Positions 17,093 through 26,284 are shown, counted from the first letter of the stretch. The stretch: DNA of 64,000 nt from Roseinatronobacter bogoriensis DSM 18756 (GCF_004366635.1 NZ_SORN01000011.1:1-64000), one strand, 5' to 3'. Program-made: numbers and translations. Notes: generated by a model from the letters alone, not told the origin.

Positions 17093-17475
17093 TCCAGCCC
17101 CCTTTCGGTCACGATCACCAGCTCCGCCACACCCGCCGCGCGCAGGGCTTGCGCCAGCGCGACGAGTTCGCCCGCAGGCGCGTCGCGGTCGGGCAACAGG
17201 CGCAGGCGCGGGGCATCCCCGAAGCGCGCCAGCGCGTCCTCGCGCGAAAGCCCGGCGCCCGCATGGCGCAGGCCGCCATCGGCCAGCATCACCAGCGCGT
17301 CCGAGGGCGGTTCGGTCGTGATCCCGGCCAACGAGACCAGCGCCACATCGGTCTCCGGGCGCGGCGCGAGGCTGCCTGCGATCAGAAAGAAGATCAGCAT
17401 CAGGAAGACGATATTGATCAGCGCAATCGTCGGCTCGCCGCGCGGGCGGGGGGCTTGGGTCAGCGCGCGCATCAT
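17089..17475 (-). CDS. exbD: ExbD-type biopolymer transporter (second copy, haem operon)
   Basis: 128-aa ExbD-like protein with one helix (ALINIVFLMLIFFLIAGSL). As in the second exbD of the B12 set, the Asp expected at the helix start is replaced by Asn (LINIVF). Both Ton operons therefore pair one Asp-containing and one Asn-containing ExbD. It overlaps the previous exbD and tonB by 4 bp each. Confidence 0.83.
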   Translation of the reverse strand: MMRALTQAPRPRGEPTIALINIVFLMLIFFLIAGSLAPRPETDVALVSLAGITTEPPSDALVMLADGGLRHAGAGLSREDALARFGDAPRLRLLPDRDAPAGELVALAQALRAAGVAELVIVTERGLE

Positions 17476-17858
17476 GGGGCAGGCCCCAGCACGGCCAGCC
17501 GCCAGCCGCGTAAGCCTTGCAGCAGATGCAGGACTTCGGCGAAAGCCTGCGCGCTAACATCTTCGCCCAGTGCAAGCAACACCAGCCCTTCGCCCCGTGC
17601 AGCAAGGCTCGCGCGCAGCTCATCCGCCGTGGTGGGCACCGCATCCAGCCGCAACCCGTCCTCGCGCAGTTGCACGAAGGCGGGCGGTGTTTCCGGCGCG
17701 CTGGCGGCCCCGCCCATCGCCAGATCGAGCGGCAATTCGCCCTGCCGCGCGAAGGTCGAGGACAGCATGAAGAACAGCAAAAGAAGGAAGATCACATCGA
17801 TGAGCGAGGTCATCGACAGCCGCCTGCGCCTGATGGAAAGCGCCAGTCGCTCAGGCAT
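17472..17858 (-). CDS. exbD: ExbD-type biopolymer transporter (first copy, haem operon)
   Basis: 128-aa ExbD with the canonical TSLIDVIFLLLLFFMLSS helix including the Asp. The frame runs back to 17930, but ATG 17858 overlaps the exbB stop by 8 bp and gives a normal length. Partner of ExbB and of the Asn-type ExbD downstream. Confidence 0.85.
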   Translation of the reverse strand: MPERLALSIRRRRLSMTSLIDVIFLLLLFFMLSSTFARQGELPLDLAMGGAASAPETPPAFVQLREDGLRLDAVPTTADELRASLAARGEGLVLLALGEDVSAQAFAEVLHLLQGLRGWRLAVLGPAP

Positions 17859-18522
17859 GAGCCAGCGTCGCGCCCGTGCGCGCCTCCATCGGGCAGGTAT
17901 CCTGCGCCAGCCCCCGGCAGAGCGCCACATCGACGATCTGCATCGCCAGCCGGGCCTCTCGCGCGACGCGGGATTCGAACCATGTCAGCACCAGTGCAGC
18001 AGGCATGGCGACCCCCAGTCCAACCGCAGTTGTCAGAAGTGCGACCCAGATGCCGCCCGCCAGCGCCGAAGGGTCAACATTCGCGCCGGCCTCTTGCAGG
18101 GCCTGAAAGGCCGTGATCATGCCCAGGACCGTGCCGAACAGCCCCAGAAGCGGGGCCACCTGCGCGATGGAATCGAGCAGGCGAAAGCCTGATTGCAGCC
18201 GCGCGATGGCCTCTTCCGCCAGCCCCGTCAGCCGCGCGCGCAGGGCATCTGTGTCGCCGGTGGCATTCAGTGCCAGCACGGCCAGCGGGGCCAGATGGCT
18301 GCGCGCCTGCCCGACCTGGCGCAGCGCCGCTTGCGTCGCGCCGCGATCGGCCTGATCGAGCGCTGCGATCAACCCGCCATGATCGCCCACGCCTGCGCGC
18401 TGGAATTGCCAGAGTTTGACCAGCACCAGCGCCAGCGCGAGCACGGACATGGCCAGCAAGATAGCGACGACTGGGCCGCCCAGCGCAAGAAAATCCCGCA
18501 CGGCATCTAGAAGATCGGTCAT
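17851..18522 (-). CDS. exbB: ExbB-type proton channel (haem operon)
   Basis: 223-aa MotA/TolQ/ExbB family protein with three helices and the motifs SIAQVAPLLGLFGTVLGMI and LLTTAVGLGVAMPAALVL. It starts 4 bp inside the end of the preceding small secreted-protein gene. It supplies the proton-driven motor for the TonB at the end of this operon. Confidence 0.9.
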   Translation of the reverse strand: MTDLLDAVRDFLALGGPVVAILLAMSVLALALVLVKLWQFQRAGVGDHGGLIAALDQADRGATQAALRQVGQARSHLAPLAVLALNATGDTDALRARLTGLAEEAIARLQSGFRLLDSIAQVAPLLGLFGTVLGMITAFQALQEAGANVDPSALAGGIWVALLTTAVGLGVAMPAALVLTWFESRVAREARLAMQIVDVALCRGLAQDTCPMEARTGATLAHA

Positions 18523-18935
18523 TTCAGTACCTCGATATCGGTTGCGCTGCCCACCTCCAGCGCGGCCGTGCAGGCGCGGGCCTCAAGGGGCGTGCATGGA
18601 CCCATCGCGTTGAACAAGACACGCCCGATATCGGCGCAGTCCAGCCCCGCCAGATTGAAACTGCGCACGCGCATGCCATTTGCAGGGAGCGACTGGAAAT
18701 CCAGCAGGCTCAAGCGCAGCACGCGCGACTCGGGGCTCAGAAGCACGACTTCGGCCTGCAGGCTTTCGAATTCCGTCGAAAACCCGTTTTCCAGCACAAA
18801 GACCAACTGGCATTGATCCGCGCCCGGATTGGCCTGATCCAGCCGGATCGAAAGCGTCTCGGACAATGCAGGCGACAGGCCCAATCCAAGACAAAATGCA
18901 AACACGCGCATGAAGAAGCTGCCTTTCAGGTTCAT
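18519..18935 (-). CDS. Small secreted protein heading the haem Ton operon
   Basis: 138-aa protein with a signal peptide (VFAFCLGLGLSPALS) and a mature region of predicted beta strands containing four Cys (DQCQLVF, LDCADIG, GPCTPLEA, RACTAA). The N-terminus could be ATG 18935 or ATG 18911; the latter has AAGG about ten bases upstream. The stop overlaps exbB by 4 bp, so it belongs to the Ton operon. I do not recognise the family by name. A periplasmic accessory role in haem uptake is inferred from position only. Confidence 0.7.
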   Translation of the reverse strand: MNLKGSFFMRVFAFCLGLGLSPALSETLSIRLDQANPGADQCQLVFVLENGFSTEFESLQAEVVLLSPESRVLRLSLLDFQSLPANGMRVRSFNLAGLDCADIGRVLFNAMGPCTPLEARACTAALEVGSATDIEVLK

Positions 18936-19102
18936 ATTTTTGGGAAAGGCTGGCGCATTGGCTGGCAGGGCAGAATTTCTGCTTGCAGTTGCGTTAACAT
19001 TGTCTTAGTAAATCTGTCAAGAATGAAGCGCGACCCGCTTCACGCGCCATCCAGCCAAAGCCAGATACGCGCCTGACCCTCAACAGTTTCAGGAGCCCAC
19101 TG

Positions 19103-20137
19103 ATGTCTCTGGATACCCTCGTCCCCCTGTCCCCCGCTGATCTGCGCAATGCCCGCGCCGAAAACCCCAAGACCCGCGCCCGTGATCTGGCCGAGAGCCT
19201 TGGCGTGACCGAGGCCGCGCTGATCGCCGCCCATGTCGATGGCGCGCAGGTTTTGCGCATTGATGCCGGGCTGGACCGGCTGTTCCCCGCGATACAGACC
19301 TTGGGCGAGGTGATGGCGCTGACACGCAATGCATCCTGCGTGCATGAGCGCACAGGCACATACGAGGACTACCACTCAGGCAACCATGCCGCGATGGTGC
19401 TGGGGGCGGAGATTGATCTGCGCATGTTCCCCAAACATTGGGTGCATGGTTTCGCGCTTGTGGACGGCCCGCGCCCCTCGGTGCAGGTCTTCGATGCGGC
19501 GGGCGATGCAGTCCATAAGGTGTTTCTGACCGATGCCTCGGATCGTGCTGCGTTTGAAACCCTCGTCCGCGATCTGCGCCTGCTTGAGCAATCCGACACG
19601 ATCACATTGACGCCCCGCGCGCCTGTCGAGGCCGCGAAACTGCGCGCCGACAATGCCGAGGCGCTGCGCCGCGAATGGGGCGAGATGACCGACACGCATC
19701 AGTTCCTGCGCATGGTCTCGAAGCTGAAGATGAACCGGCTGGGCGCATACCGTGTGGCGGGCGCGCCCTGGGCGTTCGAGTTACCGGCCGATACCGTCAC
19801 GAAACTCCTGCATGCCAGCGCCGATCAGCAAATCCCGCTAATGATTTTTGTAGGCAATCAGGGCTGCATCCAGATCCATGGCGGCCCTGTCACGCGCATT
19901 GCACCGATGGGCCCATGGATCAATGTGCTGGACCCACGTTTCAACCTGCATCTGCGCGCCGACCATATTGCCGAAGTCTGGCATGTGGTCAAACCGATCC
20001 GCGACGGCATGGCCCATTCGATCGAGGCCTTCGATGCGCAAGGCGCGCTGATCGTGCAGATTTTCGGCAAACGTGACCCCGACACATCGGCTTTCCGCGC
20101 CCTGATTGAGCGCCTTCCCCGCAAGGCAGGAGCGTAA
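19103..20137 (+). CDS. hmuS: Hemin-degrading/haem-trafficking factor
   Basis: 344-aa HmuS/ChuS-family cytoplasmic protein with two similar halves. The second half carries the family motif GNQGCIQIHGGPV with a conserved His, and GPWINVLDPRFNLHLR. Members bind or break down imported haem. It starts the plus-strand haem operon, and the ABC importer follows 3 bp later. The 167-bp spacer to the divergent Ton operon should contain the iron-responsive control region, but no operator was identified with confidence. Confidence 0.92.
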   Translation: MSLDTLVPLSPADLRNARAENPKTRARDLAESLGVTEAALIAAHVDGAQVLRIDAGLDRLFPAIQTLGEVMALTRNASCVHERTGTYEDYHSGNHAAMVLGAEIDLRMFPKHWVHGFALVDGPRPSVQVFDAAGDAVHKVFLTDASDRAAFETLVRDLRLLEQSDTITLTPRAPVEAAKLRADNAEALRREWGEMTDTHQFLRMVSKLKMNRLGAYRVAGAPWAFELPADTVTKLLHASADQQIPLMIFVGNQGCIQIHGGPVTRIAPMGPWINVLDPRFNLHLRADHIAEVWHVVKPIRDGMAHSIEAFDAQGALIVQIFGKRDPDTSAFRALIERLPRKAGA

Positions 20138-20140
20138 GCC

Positions 20141-20980
20141 ATGCTGCGTGCAACACTTGCGCTCGCGCTGCTCGCATCCCCGCTCGCTGCGCAGGACCGC
20201 GTTGTCGTTGTGGGCGGGGGCCTGGCCGAAATCATCTATGCGCTGGGGCAGGAACACCGCCTTGTCGGACGCGACACGACGGCCAGTTTCCCGCCTGAAG
20301 TCGAGGAGTTGCCCGATGTCGGCTATATGCGCGCGCTTTCGCCCGAGGGGCTTCTGGCGCTCGACCCTGATCTGATCCTTGCATCAGAGGGGGCGGGGCC
20401 TGCGGAAACCGTGCAGATCATGCAGGCGGCGTCCGTGCCCTTCGTGCAGATCACGGATGATCCGAGCCCTGCGGCTGTGCTGGAGCGGGTGATGACCATC
20501 GCAGGGCATCTTGACGCAGGCGCACAGGGCGAAGCGCTTGTCGCGCAGCTGGAGGGCGAATTCGCAGCTCTTCGCACCGAGGCCGAGGCAGTAAGCGCCC
20601 CCAAACGCGTGATGTTCGTCCTCTCGGCGCAGGGCGGGCGGATCAATGCGGCCGGACGCGACACAGGGGCTAGCACCATGATCGAACTGGCGGGCGGCGC
20701 CAATGCCTTTGACGATTTCGCGGGCTATCGGCTGCTGAGTGACGAGGCGATCACCGCTGCCGCGCCCGATGTGATTCTGATGATGGATCGCGGCGGGGAT
20801 CATGCAATCTCGGACGCGGAAATTCTGGCGCATCCGGCGCTGGGGCTAACCCCTGCGGCGGAAACCGGGGCGGTTATCCGCATGAATGGGATTTACCTTC
20901 TGGGGTTTGGCCCGCGTACAGCGCAAGCCGCGCAAGATTTGCACCGCGCGCTTTACCCTGATCAGCACAAAGGGGGCTGA
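20141..20980 (+). CDS. hmuT: Haem ABC transporter substrate-binding protein
   Basis: 279-aa periplasmic binding protein with a short signal peptide (LALALLASPLAAQ). It opens with RVVVVGGGLAEIIYALGQE, the HmuT pattern, and later has DTGASTMIELAGGANAF. It begins 3 bp after hmuS and is followed by the permease. It carries haem across the periplasm to HmuU. Confidence 0.9.
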   Translation: MLRATLALALLASPLAAQDRVVVVGGGLAEIIYALGQEHRLVGRDTTASFPPEVEELPDVGYMRALSPEGLLALDPDLILASEGAGPAETVQIMQAASVPFVQITDDPSPAAVLERVMTIAGHLDAGAQGEALVAQLEGEFAALRTEAEAVSAPKRVMFVLSAQGGRINAAGRDTGASTMIELAGGANAFDDFAGYRLLSDEAITAAAPDVILMMDRGGDHAISDAEILAHPALGLTPAAETGAVIRMNGIYLLGFGPRTAQAAQDLHRALYPDQHKGG

Positions 20981-20984
20981 GGTT

Positions 20985-22079
20985 ATGGTGGCCTTGCCCT
21001 GGGGGCGCAGCGCGGGACGGGGCGCGACGGCTGACCGCGTGACAGGCGACCGCTCAGGCCGCGCCCGCCTGACTATTCTCGCGCTGGTGGTTTTCGTGAT
21101 GCTGGCGGCCATCGCCTCGCTTGGCACGGGCGCTGCAGGCGTGTCGCTGGGTGATGTGCTGGTGAAATGGTTATCGGGTGAGGTGCTGAGTGTGCGCGAC
21201 CGCGTTGTGCTTTTTGACATCCGCCTGCCGCGCTTGCTGACCGGGATGCTGGTCGGCGCGTCGCTCGCAGTCTCGGGCGCGGTGATGCAGGGGTTGTTTC
21301 GCAACCCGCTGGCCGATCCGGGCATCGTCGGCGTCGGTGCGGGTGCGGGCCTTGGCGCGGTCCTTGCAATCGTGCTGGGCGCGTTCCTGCCGCCTGCGAT
21401 TCTGGCGGTCGCGGGGATGCATCTGGTCCCTCTGGCTGCATTCTTCGGCGGCTGGGCGACAACGCTGATCCTCTATCGCGTGTCAACCCGTGCGGGGCGC
21501 ACATCGGTGGCGACGATGCTGCTTGCAGGCATTGCGCTGGGGGCGTTGTCGGGCGCGCTGACGGGGATTCTGGTCTATATCGCGGACGATCAGCAATTGC
21601 GCGATCTGACCTTCTGGGGGTTGGGCTCTCTGGCCGGGGCAAGCTGGGCGAAACTGGCCGCTGCGGCCCCCATCATGGTGCTGGCGCTGCTAGTCGCGCC
21701 GATGCTTGCGCGGGCGCTCAATGGTCTGGCCCTGGGCGAAGGCGCTGCTGCGCATCTGGGCATTGCCGTGCAGCGGATGAAGAATCTGGCTATTCTGACG
21801 GTCGCAGCCGCCACCGGCGCGGCAGTGGCTGTGTCGGGGGGGATCGGGTTTATTGGCATTGTCGTGCCGCATCTGTTGCGGCTGGTCATGGGGCCGGATC
21901 ATCGCTTTCTGCTGCCTGCGGCGGCGCTGCTGGGCGCGGGGCTTCTGCTGCTCGCCGACATCATCTCGCGGCTGATCATCGCCCCTGCGGAATTGCCCAT
22001 CGGGATCGTGACGGCTGTGCTGGGCGGGCCGGTCTTTCTGTGGATTTTGCTGCGCCGTCGCGGCATCGTGGATATGTGA
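20985..22079 (+). CDS. hmuU: Haem ABC transporter permease
   Basis: 364-aa FecCD-type permease with about nine to ten helices; AVMQGLFRNPLADPGIVGVG and GFIGIVVPHLLRLVMGPDH are the family signatures. A frame opens at 20886 inside hmuT, but ATG 20985, 4 bp after the hmuT stop with GAGG nearby, is the sensible start. The N-terminus has about 30 extra polar residues before the first helix. Confidence 0.9.
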   Translation: MVALPWGRSAGRGATADRVTGDRSGRARLTILALVVFVMLAAIASLGTGAAGVSLGDVLVKWLSGEVLSVRDRVVLFDIRLPRLLTGMLVGASLAVSGAVMQGLFRNPLADPGIVGVGAGAGLGAVLAIVLGAFLPPAILAVAGMHLVPLAAFFGGWATTLILYRVSTRAGRTSVATMLLAGIALGALSGALTGILVYIADDQQLRDLTFWGLGSLAGASWAKLAAAAPIMVLALLVAPMLARALNGLALGEGAAAHLGIAVQRMKNLAILTVAAATGAAVAVSGGIGFIGIVVPHLLRLVMGPDHRFLLPAAALLGAGLLLLADIISRLIIAPAELPIGIVTAVLGGPVFLWILLRRRGIVDM

Positions 22080-22085
22080 GGATTG

Positions 22086-22874
22086 ATGCTGGAGGCATGC
22101 GATATTTCCGTCACCTTGGGGCGCAAACAGGTGCTGCATGGGGCGGGGCTAAAGGCAGAACCCGGTGCGATGACAGTCATCGTCGGGCCGAACGGGTCAG
22201 GCAAGACCACGCTTTTGCGCGCGATCACCGGCGATCTGGCCTGTCGTGGGTCGGTGACACTGGACAGGCAGGATATGCACGCCCTGCCCCCCCATGCGCT
22301 GGCCGAACGCCGCGCGGTTCTGCCGCAAGCAAGTGTGCTCGCCTTTCCCTTCACGGTGCTTGAGGTGGTGCGGCTTGGCCTGACCGGGCGCATCGCGCTG
22401 CGGCCCGATGCAGCACAACTGCCGACCCGCGCGCTGGAGCGCGTGGGGCTGGCGGGCTATGGCGGGCGGTTCTTCCAGGAGCTTTCGGGCGGCGAACAGG
22501 CCCGCGCGCAGCTTGCCCGCGTGTTGTTGCAGGTCTGGGAGCCGGTGCAGGACGGCACGCCCCGCTGGCTGTTTCTGGATGAGCCGGTCGCGGCGCTCGA
22601 TATCGGTCATCAGTTGCAGGTCATGCAACTGGCGCGGCGTTTCGCGCAGGACGGCGGCGGAGTTATCGCCGTCATGCATGATCTGAACCTGACAGCGATG
22701 TTTGCCGACCGTGTGGTGCTGATGCTGGACGGGCGCGTGTTGGCGCAGGGCACGGTGCAGGAGGTGCTGACCGACCAGAACCTGTCGCGCGCCTATGGCT
22801 GCCGGTTGCGCGTCTCCAGCCCGCCCGCGCAAGGCGCGACCTATATTCTGCCACAGGCGGCAGAAATGGCCTGA
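22086..22874 (+). CDS. hmuV: Haem ABC transporter ATP-binding protein
   Basis: 262-aa ABC ATPase. Walker A is GPNGSGKTT, the signature is LSGGEQARAQLARVL, Walker B is WLFLDEPVAALD, and the switch His lies in MHDLNLTA. The start is ATG 22086, 6 bp after hmuU. It completes the HmuTUV importer. Confidence 0.91.
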   Translation: MLEACDISVTLGRKQVLHGAGLKAEPGAMTVIVGPNGSGKTTLLRAITGDLACRGSVTLDRQDMHALPPHALAERRAVLPQASVLAFPFTVLEVVRLGLTGRIALRPDAAQLPTRALERVGLAGYGGRFFQELSGGEQARAQLARVLLQVWEPVQDGTPRWLFLDEPVAALDIGHQLQVMQLARRFAQDGGGVIAVMHDLNLTAMFADRVVLMLDGRVLAQGTVQEVLTDQNLSRAYGCRLRVSSPPAQGATYILPQAAEMA

Positions 22875-22881
22875 TGTATAC

Positions 22882-22906
22882 TTGACTCTTTTACTACGCT
22901 TTAGTA
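22882..22906 (+). promoter_or_regulatory. Candidate hmuR promoter with TACTA/TAGTA inverted repeat
   Basis: In the 91-bp gap before hmuR, TTGACT (22882-22887) can serve as a -35 element. Right after it lies TACTA-N5-TAGTA (22892-22906), an inverted repeat that would overlap RNA polymerase contacts. This is a plausible site for an iron-dependent repressor. No confident -10 box is seen. Confidence 0.4.
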
Positions 22907-22965
22907 GCGCAGTCACCATTACGCCAGCGGTATCGCCAGCCAGAGACCACTCAAAGGGGATACCG

Positions 22966-25044
22966 ATGACACGACCGAACAGGCGCCGCGCGCGCCTTCT
23001 TGCCGCTATGTCTACAACTGCGCTCCTGCTGGCGCCCTTACCCACATTCGCGCAACCAGCCGAAAACCTGCAGGCCACGTCTTTTCTTGGCCGGATTGTC
23101 CTAGGCTTTGGCCGTGCACGGGTTGCGATTGACACGCCGCAGGCGGTCAGCACACTGGAGCAGGAAGATATCGACCGCGAACAGGCCGCCAAGCCCGGCG
23201 ATCTGTTGCGCACCGTTCCCGGCGCTACAGCCTTTGGTGGCGACCGCATGACGGGACAGAGCTTCAACATTCGCGGGATCGGCTCGGCGGATGCGTCGGA
23301 TCAGAACCGGGTGATTGTCTCGGTCGATGGGGTGCAGAAATTTTCGCAGCAATACCGGATGGGCCAGTTCTTCGGCGAGCCGGAACTTTATCGCCGCGTC
23401 GAGGTGCTGCGTGGCCCGGCATCGTCGGCACTTTACGGATCGGGCGCACTTGGCGGGGTCGTGGCGTTCGAGACCAAGGACGCCGCCGACTTCCTGCACG
23501 ACGGCAGCAATACGGCCCTGCGCCTGAAAGCGGGTGGCAATACCAATGGCGCGGGCGCGCTCGGATCGGTCATTCTGGCGCAGCGTTTTGGCGAGGGGTT
23601 CGAAATCCTCGCCGCGCTAAGCCACCGTAAGGAAGGAGATTACCGTTCAGGGGACGGCACGCGGGTCACAGGGTCGGGCATGTCTTCGACCTCGGGTCTG
23701 GTGAAAGGCACATTCCGCTTTGGCGAGGGCCGCGAACAGACCCTCAGTTTCTCGCTGACGCGCTGGCACAGCGACGAGGATGACGCCAATTACTCTGCCG
23801 ACATCGGTGCGGATGTCTTTGGACTGATCGACCGCAAGGTGCGCGATGAGACGGCGCAGATCACCTGGGCCAATCCGGCCGGTGCTAACCCGCTACTGGA
23901 CGCAAAGGTGCAACTGACCTTCTCGCGCACGCGGGTCGAGCAGAAAAACGCAACAGCGCCCATCCCGGACTCGCTGTTTCAGGACTCTGTCTATGGTTAC
24001 CGTACCTTGGGCTTGCGCGCGCAAAACCGCGCACTGATTCAAGGCGATGGCTGGGAAAACTACCTGACACTGGGCATCGAGGGATCACGACAGGAACGCA
24101 CCCACCAGACCGCAGTGAGCGGCCCGCGCCTGACCCATCCGGAAGGCACGGATCGCCGTATCGGCGCATTCCTGCAAAACGAATTCATCTGGGATGACCG
24201 CCTGACAGCCGTTCTGGGTCTGCGCGCAGACCGTGTGTCGCTTACCCCTTCTTCAGAAGTAACCGCGCTGACAGGTGCTGCCGCGCGTAGCAATACGGTG
24301 CGAGCAGCCTCTCTGGCGCTGCACTACAGGCTGAATGAAAACTGGGCCGTGTTCGGATCGCTCGCGCAGACTGAACGTGCCCCATCGCTGGACGAGCTTT
24401 TCAATCAAGGCTTCCAAGGTGGTCTGATCTCGCCAGATCTGCGCGCTGAACGCGCCCGCACGGTCGAGGCCGGGGTGTCGTATAGTGATCGAGATCTGTT
24501 CACTTCAGGGGACAGCCTGGACCTGAAACTCACGGCCTTCTCTAACCGGATCACTGACAAGATTGAGCGCTCGCTCGGCGCGGGTGTGCCGTCTTATGTC
24601 AATGTCGCGCGTGCACATATTCGCGGGATCGAGCTGGAAGGCGGATATGATGCAGAGCAGGCCTTCGGCAAAATCGCCTATTCGCGCATCCTCGGGACGG
24701 ATACCTCAAGCGGCGACCGGCTGAACTCGACCCCGGCGGATGAACTGGTGCTGGAGCTTGGCGGACGGGCATTCGATCAGACGCTGGATTATGGCTGGCG
24801 CGGGACATTCGTGCGCAATGCCACACGCGCCAATGGCGATGATTTCCCCGGTTACGGTGTCAATGACCTGTTCCTGACCTGGCGACCGGATCAGGGCGCG
24901 ATGGCGGGGCTGGAGGTGCAGCTTGCCGTCAACAACGTTCTGGACAAGCAATATCGCAACATCCTGAACGGCGGACTTGCCAATAACGAACCCCGTCGGG
25001 GGCGCGATGTCCGGTTGACTGTGGGCAGGCAGTTCAACTGGTAA
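22966..25044 (+). CDS. hmuR: TonB-dependent haem/hemoprotein receptor
   Basis: 692-aa outer-membrane receptor: signal peptide, a TonB-box-like GRIVLGF near residue 43, plug with EDIDREQAAKPGDLLRTVPG and RRVEVLRGPASSALYGSGAL, then the barrel ending QFNW. The FRAP-like ERAPSLDELF and NPDL-like SPDL boxes of haem receptors are present around residues 470 and 490. The His normally found between them is absent. ATG 22966 has AAAGGGGA upstream. The neighbours make haem the likely substrate. Confidence 0.9.
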   Translation: MTRPNRRRARLLAAMSTTALLLAPLPTFAQPAENLQATSFLGRIVLGFGRARVAIDTPQAVSTLEQEDIDREQAAKPGDLLRTVPGATAFGGDRMTGQSFNIRGIGSADASDQNRVIVSVDGVQKFSQQYRMGQFFGEPELYRRVEVLRGPASSALYGSGALGGVVAFETKDAADFLHDGSNTALRLKAGGNTNGAGALGSVILAQRFGEGFEILAALSHRKEGDYRSGDGTRVTGSGMSSTSGLVKGTFRFGEGREQTLSFSLTRWHSDEDDANYSADIGADVFGLIDRKVRDETAQITWANPAGANPLLDAKVQLTFSRTRVEQKNATAPIPDSLFQDSVYGYRTLGLRAQNRALIQGDGWENYLTLGIEGSRQERTHQTAVSGPRLTHPEGTDRRIGAFLQNEFIWDDRLTAVLGLRADRVSLTPSSEVTALTGAAARSNTVRAASLALHYRLNENWAVFGSLAQTERAPSLDELFNQGFQGGLISPDLRAERARTVEAGVSYSDRDLFTSGDSLDLKLTAFSNRITDKIERSLGAGVPSYVNVARAHIRGIELEGGYDAEQAFGKIAYSRILGTDTSSGDRLNSTPADELVLELGGRAFDQTLDYGWRGTFVRNATRANGDDFPGYGVNDLFLTWRPDQGAMAGLEVQLAVNNVLDKQYRNILNGGLANNEPRRGRDVRLTVGRQFNW

Positions 25045-25086
25045 ACTTCCCTCCAAGGGAGGCAGGACAGCAGGCAGGAAAATGGC

Positions 25087-25109
25087 AGCGCGGGAGTGCT
25101 TCCCGCGCT
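25087..25109. terminator. Bidirectional terminator hairpin
   Basis: Perfect 9-bp stem AGCGCGGGA / TCCCGCGCT with a five-base loop, followed on the plus strand by a T-rich CCTTTCTTTA. It lies between the convergent hmuR and the ABM-type gene. Confidence 0.75.
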
Positions 25110-25117
25110 ACCTTTCT

Positions 25118-25444
25118 TTATGCGGCGACTTTTGCGCCAAGGTGCTGGATGGCTGTGAAGCCCTCGAATTGCGGCGCGCCTGCATGCAGCTTGTGGGTGC
25201 CGCCTGCACGGGCATGGGCGGCGCGGAACGCGTCGCTGCGCGTCCATGCAAGGAAGTGCTCTTCAGACGCCCAGACCGTATGCGAGGCATAGAGCCGCAT
25301 CCCCTCCGCCTCAGGGCCTTTGAGCATGTGAAATTCGACAAAGCCCTGCATCTGGTCCAGATGGGACTCGCGGCCAAGCCATAGGGCTTCGAAAGCCTCG
25401 GCATTCTCCAGCGGTACGGTAAAGCGGTTCATGGCGATGAACAT
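25118..25444 (-). CDS. Antibiotic biosynthesis monooxygenase-type protein, probable haem-degrading
   Basis: 108-aa ferredoxin-like ABM-fold protein, starting MFIAMNRFTVP. It contains FVEFHMLKGPEAEGMRLYAS and FLAWTRSDAFRAAHA, a pattern shared with IsdG/HmuQ-like haem mono-oxygenases. ATG 25444 is preferred because GGAG stands nine bases upstream; the frame's upstream extension has no typical start. Convergent to hmuR, it may release iron from imported haem. The enzyme activity is inferred. Confidence 0.75.
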   Translation of the reverse strand: MFIAMNRFTVPLENAEAFEALWLGRESHLDQMQGFVEFHMLKGPEAEGMRLYASHTVWASEEHFLAWTRSDAFRAAHARAGGTHKLHAGAPQFEGFTAIQHLGAKVAA

Positions 25445-25699
25445 CGGCATGGTCTCCTTGTTATGTGGGACAAAGCACCGCGCAGGCCATGCCATTGCAG
25501 CAGATCTGCGCCAGTGATGCCGGGCTGTGCACAAGGCGCTCGCTGGGTAGCTTTGTATCCCAACTTCGCCTGCAAAGGTAAAGTGTTTTTCTGATCTGGG
25601 CCGTCTGCCGTTCGGAACTGCGCCGCTGATGCGTGCTGATGTCAACACTACCGACAACCGGCAGCACCTGCAGATCACGGCCATGACGGGTCCGATGTT

Positions 25700-26284
25700 T
25701 CAGACCGGCTTACTCGCGAATTCTGGGGCATGCTGGCGCAGATAGTGCTCAACGGACGCGATCAGCTTCTCGCCCTGCGCGCCTTCGCATAGCATCTGCC
25801 CAACTGTTTGCGCCCGGCCTGTGCGGCGCTGCCGCAAGGCTTGCACAAGCTCCATCATCTGCCGCTCTTCCGGGGTCAGCCAGACCCGGCAGCACGCGCA
25901 GCCCTCGGAATTGAACCGGAAGGCCGTGCTTCGACTTGAGCGCAGGGTCTGCACCAAGGTCACAATGTCGTAGCAGAGCGGCCCAGCCGCGCGGGGCCCA
26001 ACATGGGCGGTGGCGCAGCGTAGCGCCAACAACCAGCCATGTGTCTCAGGCGCGGCGAAGGTCTGGAAATGAAACCGCATCAGCGCGAGCGTCAGGCGGC
26101 CAAACGGGTCAAGATTCAGGCTGTCCAGATGCACCTCGTCGGGTTGGCCTTCGCGGGTCGCGCCGCCGTGATGGTGCGGCACCCCGCGCGCGTCAGGCCA
26201 GTGCGGTGCTGCACTGCCCTGCACGCCGCGCCGCTTGGCATTCTTATGTCGCAATGACGGACGCTGCGGGTTAACGCCGGACAT
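25700..26284 (-). CDS. Conserved-looking hypothetical protein
   Basis: 194-aa protein of unknown function. No signal peptide or membrane helix is evident. The middle part (LNLDPFGRLTLALMRFHFQT through LCYDIVTLVQTLRSSR) looks globular and helical. A CACCRVW motif near residue 138, followed by LTPEERQMMELVQALRQ, could bind a metal or be redox-active. The start is taken at ATG 26284, which overlaps the end of the small gene 26271-26519 by 14 bp. The frame also extends upstream. Confidence 0.55.
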   Translation of the reverse strand: MSGVNPQRPSLRHKNAKRRGVQGSAAPHWPDARGVPHHHGGATREGQPDEVHLDSLNLDPFGRLTLALMRFHFQTFAAPETHGWLLALRCATAHVGPRAAGPLCYDIVTLVQTLRSSRSTAFRFNSEGCACCRVWLTPEERQMMELVQALRQRRTGRAQTVGQMLCEGAQGEKLIASVEHYLRQHAPEFASKPV

